64,000 nt of DNA from Cenococcum geophilum 1.58. Lineage: Eukaryota > Ascomycota > Dothideomycetes > Gloniales > Gloniaceae. The notes below the pieces were generated by a model. It did no database searches and was not told the DNA's origin. It worked only from the letters and a program-made list of their open reading frames with translations. The position numbers and the translations under genes are program-made. The stretch covers positions 248,001 to 312,000 of the forward strand of contig KV748251.1 in the NCBI GenBank assembly GCA_001692895.1, given 5' to 3'. Below, piece by piece: positions 56,800 to 64,000 of the stretch (positions are counted from its first letter, which is position 1; each line of letters begins with the position of its first letter).

Positions 56800-59700
56800 A
56801 TACTACTAAAAGCAGCCACTATAACGCTATTAACGGCGGCAACTACTTTAAGGTTAGGTGACACTAGTATAGTAGATACTAACTTATAGCAACCTGTAAC
56901 GGTTAGATAACTATAAGAGATAGTTAACTAGTTAACGGAAAATAACGTAGTACTTAAAACTAGGATTAATAGAATAGGCGCAGCAAAGGTTAAATTATTA
57001 TCAATTAAAAGATTCTTGGGCGAGAGATTAAAGCTTAAGGGATTCCTTATATAAATGCACTTTAAGGTCGCGCAAGAAGAAGCTAAGCTGGTAATACCTA
57101 TAGATCAAATAGTGTATGCAGGATTATTCTTATTAGGAAGAGTACTTAAATAGTTTAAGCCTTACCTTATAGAAATCTAGGTAAATAGAATAATAACTAC
57201 AAACTAAGAGGTACGGTTTATGTTCTTAAGCTAGAATAAATTTATAGAACGACTTATATAAATATTTAGAGACCTAGAGGCAGTAACTATAGCGGAAAAA
57301 AAAAAAAAAACTTTAAGACATTATATAACGAACCTTAGTAATTAAATACATAACGCAGTTTTAGACGCTAGTAATATAAGTTAAGTGGAATAATAGGGCG
57401 CTTATAGCATAGTATAAATAGGGACTTAAGGCTAAAGTTTAGGACGTAATTATCCTAATAGAAGATGCGGATACCCTACGGGAATTAATAAATTAGGTAA
57501 TTAAAATTAATAATTAGATCTACTAAAGGGAACAAACTAAGAGAGGTTAGGATAGAGTTCTATAGTTGTATAAGGCGCAGAGTACGTAATAACTAAAGCT
57601 AAGTTAAAAACTATAGTATGGCGCAGAGCTAATAGACCTAAGTAGTACTAAAGAAGCCTATAAGAGATAGAGTAAGGAACTATAAAAACCTAGAGGTTAA
57701 GGATCTAGTAATTATAGGACTAAGGAATAGAGGCTAAACCAGGGATCTTAGTAGTAGAAGACGTTTAGGCGGACTCTATAGCAAAGTTAATAGTTTAAAA
57801 ATAGAGCTTATATAAATTACGGGAAATAAGGTTACTTTATAAGGGATTATAAAGATAGTTAGAGTTACTATGTAATAAAGGGAACTAAACTAATAGTAGA
57901 TAATATATATGTATAGAGGGATAATAGTATACTGCAAGGAATAAAGGAATGTTTAATTAGAAGTTTCGCGTTTTGTTATAATAATGTATGCTAAATTTAT
58001 AAAGACGCTAAGTACGGCGTAAGCTATTAGCTATAAAAGCTAAAATTTATAAAGTATAAAGGAACTAACGAACCGGTTTATAGATCGGATATTAAGGATA
58101 ATAAATTCAATATAGGTAAAACATTTTATAACAATAAGGTAATAAAGGCAGTTTACTAGGAACGTATAGACCTTAGAGATATTATACTAGAGGTAGAGGA
58201 TAATTCCACTATAAAATAGGGAATATTAATAGAGATTAAGACCCTACTAGATATAATATCTATTACTTTACAAGATATAAGAGAAGTAGAATAGCGAACT
58301 ACTTTGGTACTTAATAAAGGTAAAAGGCCAAAGGCTTAAGATTTTTAAGAAGAGATAAGAGATAACTAAGATTCTTAAGACAAGATAAGGCAAGCTTAAG
58401 GACCTATAATAAACAATAACCGATAGAGCAGAGTAATAGCTTAGTTTAAAGATATATAAATAAGCTTAGGATAAAGTTTCCTATAGGTATAAGACTCTTA
58501 AAATAAAATAAGTAAGATTTAAGACTCTTAAGACGAGATAAGAACACCTAAGCCTAGTTAAACTAAGGTAGGAGCTAAGCTTAAGTTAGAAGCGAGCTTA
58601 GGATTAAAGAATCTAAGGGACTAAGAATTTGGAGTATAAATAAGGACACCTATAGGTAAGAAGTAAGGAGCTTCTTTATAAATTAGAGAATCTATAGTAT
58701 AAACAGCGGTTAGATTAAAAGACAAATATATAGACCTAAAAGACTTACTAGGAGAGTGTAGTATTTAGCCTAAAGATTAAAGAGTTAATATTAAAATTAA
58801 GAAGTAAGACGGCTTTAAGGATTTACTTATAAGACGTAAAAAGAAAGAAACTATAGAGGAATTTAGAGTAAGAATCGCCTTATAGCAAGATTAGAAACTA
58901 GATAAGAGATTTAGTATACTAAGTCGTATAAGGGATAGAGTACCTATATAAAGAATTACTAATAGACCTAGAATAGGCATACTAAGAGCTAAGTGGCTTA
59001 CTAAACTAGAACAAGAAGAGAATTTAGGGATTTTAACTAGATTTAAAGAACAATATATAAAGGGCTGTTATAACGTAGTAATAAGAAGATACTTCCTTAC
59101 GGATAAGCTGTATACACTTTAGCAGCTATATTAAAAGTAGTATAGGTAGAGGCACAACGATAAGTAGGAAGATTTCTATATATAGTTAGACGAAAAAGTT
59201 ATCTAAGACCACCTAATTACTAAAAAGGCTATAAGTTATATTAAAGGAGCCTTAATTATAATGTTAAAAGATTTAAAGGAGTAATTAGAGGACTGGAGAA
59301 GCGAGAGGTAAATTATAGTACCTATAAGTAAAGTCGCAACGCTTAGATTAATATAAGAGAGGTTTAAACTTAAGAATAAAGATAAGCTAAGAGTTAACCT
59401 AAAATACTAAGCATATTATATATTGGTATAAATTGCGTATATAGATAATGCGTATAATATATATAGAGCACTAAAGGATAAAAACTAGAAGTACTTAGTA
59501 AGGATATACTAGTTATTAGATAAGGCAAAGTATAGAAATGTTAAGTATATATATAGTTAGCACCTAGTAGAAGTATAAAGCTAAGGGGACTTAATACTTT
59601 AGTTAGGAAAATTCCTTACGGAAGAATGCCTAGACGAATAATAGTAGTAGAAGTGCCTAAAGAATACGTATTTATAGTATATTAAAGACAAAAAGTAAAC

Positions 59701-62700
59701 TAAGTATTAGCTAAAAATAGATTAAATATAAATAGGATTAAGCAGCTAATAGTTAGGAAAAGTAGAGGCCTATAAAACTAAAGGGAACTAGTAATAAAGC
59801 CTTAGACCCTTAAAGGAATTTAAAGACGGCACCTAAATTTATAAGTTAAGTAGTAAGATTAACAGTTTAAGGTATTAATAAATAGTGGAGTAATAAGGAA
59901 CTATATCTTGCTAGTAGTAGTTAAAAGAATAGAAATACCATATAGGAAAAAGGAGTACCTTTACCTATTAGTAACGATTTTAGGAGATCTAATAGCCTAT
60001 AAAAAAGGTATTATTAACCTTAAAATAGGACCTATTTAGTTAACCATTAAAGGGAGATAAATTAAGATATCTTTTAATATATTACCGTTAGGGAATAATA
60101 AGGCAGTACTAGAAATACCTTAGTTATAGGAATATAATTTAAGAATTAATTAGATTACGAGTTAGGTTAATATTAGAGATACTTAACGCCGTAAAATATA
60201 ATAATAAACTAAGTTAGTATAGTACTAAGTTAGAGCGATATATAAAAAGACTAAGTAAGGCTTAAGTTATATACTAAAGAGATACTATAAGTATAATAAG
60301 AAACTATAGTTACTAGAAAGTAAAAAGCTATTAAAGTATATAGTATAGAACTATAAAATAGAATTAAAACTAGAAATAAATCTAAGGTTCTTTTTAATCT
60401 ATAAGCTTACTAAAGAGGAAGGTAGAGCATTAAAAAAGTTTATCTAGAAAAATCTATAAAAGGGATATATTAGACTATTATAGTTATTAGTAGGTTATCT
60501 AGTACTATTTATACTAAAAAAAATAGTAAACTAAGGCTATATATTAACTATAGATAGTTAAACAGCATTACTAAAAAGGATAAATATTCTTTACCCTTAA
60601 TTAGCGAAATCTAAGACAGAATAGGTAATGCGCAAATCTTTATAAAGATAGATTTAAGATAAGCGTACTATTAGATTAGAATTAAGGAAGGTAATAAATA
60701 GAAGGCAGCCTTTAGGTTAAAGGAAGGACTATATAAACTATTAGTTATATAATTCGGGCTTATAAACGCACTAGCAACGTTCTAAAAGCATATTAATAAT
60801 ATATTAGGAGAACACTTAGATAAATTTATTATAGTATATCTTAACAATATTATTATCTACTTAATAACTAAGGAAAAATATAGGGAATATATTAAATAGG
60901 TCTTAAAGAGACTACAAAAAGAATAGATGCTAGTAGTAATTAAGAAATACAAGTTCTTTACTAGGAAGACTAATTTTATTAGATTTATTATTAAACTAAG
61001 CTAACTTAATATAGATTTAAAAAATATTAAGGCTATAGTAAATTGGTAAGCACTAGAGAATATTATATAGTTAAAATTATTTTTAGGGTTTTATAATTAC
61101 TGCAGAAGGTTTATAGCGTAATAGTTAAAGAATATTAAGCTATTTACGTAATTAATAAAGAAAGAAAAATTATAGGTATAGAGAAAAGAGTAATAAGAAT
61201 TATTTAAAGAAGTTAAAAGATTATTTACCTAGGAGCCAGTTCTTAAGATCTATTAACTAAGACTAGAGATAGTTATAAAAATAGATATATTAGACTATAT
61301 ACTAGGGGTATACTTTATATAAAAATATTAAAATAGATAGTACCTAGTAGTATATTATAGTTAGAAGATAATACTACTAGAGTTAAACTATAATATTTAT
61401 AATAAGGAGCTATTAGGTATAGTTATAGCACTAAAAAAATAAAGAGTATTCTTATAAGGTATAGAGAAACTATTTATAGTTAAGATAGATTATAAGAACT
61501 TAATAAAATTCTTAATAATAAAAGAACTTAACTAAAAATAGGTTAGATAGGTAGAGATACTTATAGAATACTATTTTAAGATTTAGTATATTAAAGGTAT
61601 AAATAATATATAAGTAGATAATCTAAGTTATAAAGCTAAACTATAAAATAATAAAAAGCTATTAGGGGCTTTACTGTAAAAAGATATAGACGGATTAATT
61701 AGGTATAACTATCTAAAGATTATAGCAACTTAAAAAGAACTAGATAGGATTTATAAATTACTAGAAAGCTTTTAGGTATAAAGAACTCTAAAAGTATAGC
61801 TAAAAGATCTATAGATAGATATATATAAAAATTAAGAAGTAAAGTATATCCTAAAAAGTATAGTAGAGTAATTTATAAAAGATTTCTATAAGAGATTAAC
61901 TTAAGGATATAATAGGGCCATAGGCTTAATATTAAAACTCTAAAAGGAGTATATTATTAACGGAATTTAGGGCTTAGTACAAAAAGTTATAAAAGAATAT
62001 TTAGATTGCTAAAGGAATAAACTAATAAGGTATAAGCTATATAGAGGGCTATAACCTATTAAAATACTAAAGAGACTATAGGAGGTTATATTATAGGACT
62101 TTATTATTAAGTTGCTAAAGTTAAAAGATCCTATTACTAGATAAGATTATAATATAATCTTAATAATAGTGGATAAGCTTATAAAGTGGGGATACTTTAT
62201 AATATATACAGAAGAAATATTAATAGAAGATATCACTAGAATCTATATTAAAGAAGTGTTTATAAAATATAGAGTACTAAGTAAAATTATATTAGATAAA
62301 GATTTAAGATTTATAGCAGCATTTTAAAAGGTATTCTTAGCGGAATAAGGAATTAGAGCAGCAACTTTTACTATATATTATCCGCAGACAGACGGTTAAA
62401 TAGAAAGATTAAATTAGATACTAGAGCAGTATCTAAAACACTATATTAATTACGCATAAAATAATTGGGTATTACTATTACTAATTATATAGTTTATATA
62501 TAGTATAATACCTTAAAAAGGAATAGGTATATTACCGTTTAAAGCAAATTATAGATATAAGCTAAGAATATCGTTATTACTACGGTAAGCGAAGAAGATA
62601 AGTAGTATAGCTAAAAAAAGAATAAAGATATTAATAAATCTTTATATAGACCTTATAGAATTAGTAAAGAAAGTATAAGAAAGAATAAAAAAGTACTATA

Positions 62701-63110
62701 ATGCTAAGAGATCTAAGGGACTAGATCTTAAGGAGGGAGATAAAGTATAGCTACTATATAAAAATTTTAAGAGTTAATAACTAAGTAAGAAGTTAGACTA
62801 TGTTAGACTAGGACCTTTTAAAATCATATAAAGGATTTTATTAATTACGTTTAAGTTAAACCTACTAGCTAAAATAAAGATTTACCCTATATAGTATATT
62901 ATAATGCTAAAGCTAGTATATAGGAATATTAAGCCACTAGTTTACAAAGCAGACACATATAAAGGATTAGAAGAAGATAAATAGTAAGTTTTAAAAATTA
63001 TTAGTTATAAGGACATTAATAATAAAATATAGTATAAGGTTAAGTAGATAGGCTATAATAAGACTACCTAAAAGCTACTAGAAAATTTAAAGAATACTAT
63101 AAAAAAGGTA
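56800..63110 (+). pseudogene. gypsy element B gag-pol (RIP-inactivated)
   Basis: Gag occupies about 56800-57900, with a damaged zinc knuckle near 57815-57860. A coding-like region follows (about 58270-59830; segments such as YIKGCYN and EDFYIQLDE are readable). The protease is near 59870 (NSGVIRNYI, from DSGATRNYI). Reverse transcriptase spans about 60390-61010, with YLNNI from YLDDI near 60838. RNase H is near 61250-61640. Integrase is about 61850-62560 and includes the TDGQ motif near 62388. The chromodomain is near 63035-63085 (IGYNKTTQ). Stops are Gln/Trp-type. Confidence 0.85.
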
Positions 63111-63990
63111 TAGGAGTATTAAAGAAGATTAGGTTAGGCAGTATTAATAAAAAAGGATCGCTAAAGAATAAGTCACCTAAGGGGGACCTAAAAAGAGTAG
63201 TTACTAAACTACTTAAATCTATTTCCTTCTTAGCTAAAAGAGAATCCATTCTTTTATTACTAAGTTCCTATAGACCCTATTTTATAAGTTTCTATTTTTT
63301 AAAATAGACCTTCTTATAAACCTTCTTAAAACGGAGTAAATAAGTAGATGCCGCAATATAAGTATTTAGGGCCTTCTATTTTACGTTCTAAGAACATTTT
63401 AACTTAGTAAGGGCTTAAGATAGTTTACCATCTAGCTATATAGCAGTAGATTAAACATAAAACCCTAAAATAAATTAATTAGGGAACTAGACAACTATTA
63501 AGAGTAATAAATCGCGTATATTTAGCATTAAAGGTAAAGCAAACGTTATAAGACGAATAAATATTTACTTTAGTGCACTTTAAATAAGAGGACGGTTATT
63601 GCGAAGAAGTGTTTGCTAATATAATATAAACTAATCCCTTTTTTAAATAACGAGAATATAGAGACGGTATTATCTCACTAAGAGATAATATCGCAGCAAT
63701 AGTGCGAGCACGACGTTGGGCGTGCGAGGAAGAAATTACTTTAAGTATAATAAGCAATAATATTAACTAAACTAATTAGATAGATATTATACCTCTAGTA
63801 AACAACTTAAAGATATTAGGAATCTTTAAGGACAAAGATAAAAAGGAGGGAGATAGTATTATAGACGCTTTAAGTACAATATTATAACTACTTAGAGAAG
63901 AGTTAAAAGAAGCTAGTTAGTTAATTTAGGTACGGTTTAAAATAAAGCCGGTAGAACTATATAATAAGGAATAGTAACTAAGGTTATATA
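63111..63990 (+). pseudogene. gypsy element B, 3' extension beyond the chromodomain
   Basis: The pol frame continues about 290 codons past the chromodomain, with Gln-type stops, into the LTR. Natural-looking segments include GPSILRSKNIL (63370), EDGYCEEVFANII (63590) and REYRDGIISLRDNIAAIVRARRWACEEE (in part, near 63650-63735). The opposite strand also reads well over 63180-63560. The shared frame in copies A, B and D supports selection on this region before RIP, but which strand encoded the protein is open. Confidence 0.45.
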
Positions 63991-64000
63991 ATATGCTACG
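63857..64000 (+). repeat. 3' LTR of gypsy element B, first 144 bp
   Basis: It starts TATTATAGACGCTTTAAG and matches the first part of 56332-56754. The remainder is outside the window. Confidence 0.88.

Larger units (their letters stand above)
56332..64000 (+). mobile_element. Ty3/gypsy element B, nearly complete (3' LTR cut by window end)
   Basis: The 5' LTR is at 56332-56754 and the 3' LTR starts at 63857 after a purine tract (AAAAAGGAGGGAGATAG). CTAAT (56327-56331) precedes the 5' LTR and should recur after the 3' LTR beyond the window. Element B lies inside gypsy fragment C, head to head with it. Its order is gag, a long spacer domain, protease, RT, RNase H, integrase, chromodomain and 3' extension. 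Confidence 0.9.

Overview
The window looks like repeat-filled, AT-rich DNA from a filamentous ascomycete (Pezizomycotina). Almost every recognisable reading frame is broken by TAA or TAG at places where the family has Gln or Trp, and CpA is converted to TpA on both strands. That is the signature of repeat-induced point mutation (RIP). No tRNA, rRNA or CRISPR array was recognised.

Layout. 1-18498 is a Ty3/gypsy element (A, + strand, 5' end outside the window) split by a LINE (4920-10497) and by a Ty1/copia element (11134-17224); both insertions have target-site duplications that let element A be rejoined. 18499-18935 holds a truncated poly(A) retroposon. 18936-22850 is part of a second gypsy family (E, minus strand). 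22851-24567 is a gypsy 3' fragment (D) with its LTR. 24700-26873 plus 34286-34460 is a DUF3435 tyrosine-recombinase gene (the family of Starship captains). It is split at a TA by a pogo/Fot1-type DNA transposon (26874-34283), which is itself split by a second LINE (28084-33648).

34460-39105 is a base-balanced island that escaped RIP. It holds one apparently intact gene, a three-exon single-pass membrane protein on the minus strand at 37736-38731. It also holds a truncated SEC9-like 5' end and coding-like debris. 39106-43131 is a deleted copia element with an unrelated tandem repeat inside. 43135-52222 is a repeat field: a 12-bp minisatellite, a 171-bp MITE, two minisatellite-bearing poly(A) retroposons (one RIP-damaged, one nearly clean), a 668-bp tandem duplication and a 583-bp LTR-like pair. 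52223-56331 is an inverted gypsy fragment (C) carrying a small non-autonomous copia derivative (53468-55928). 56332-64000 is a nearly full-length gypsy element (B), of the same family as A, whose 3' LTR runs off the window.

The genes do not form a pathway. The window is a nested transposon graveyard around a small host, or possibly mobile-element cargo, island. The most unusual items are the minisatellite-bearing retroposon at 45396-46819, the three-level DUF3435/pogo/LINE nest, the non-autonomous copia derivative with a Pro/Gln and Arg-Gly-Pro-Tyr repeat protein, and the extra coding capacity of the gypsy A/B family.
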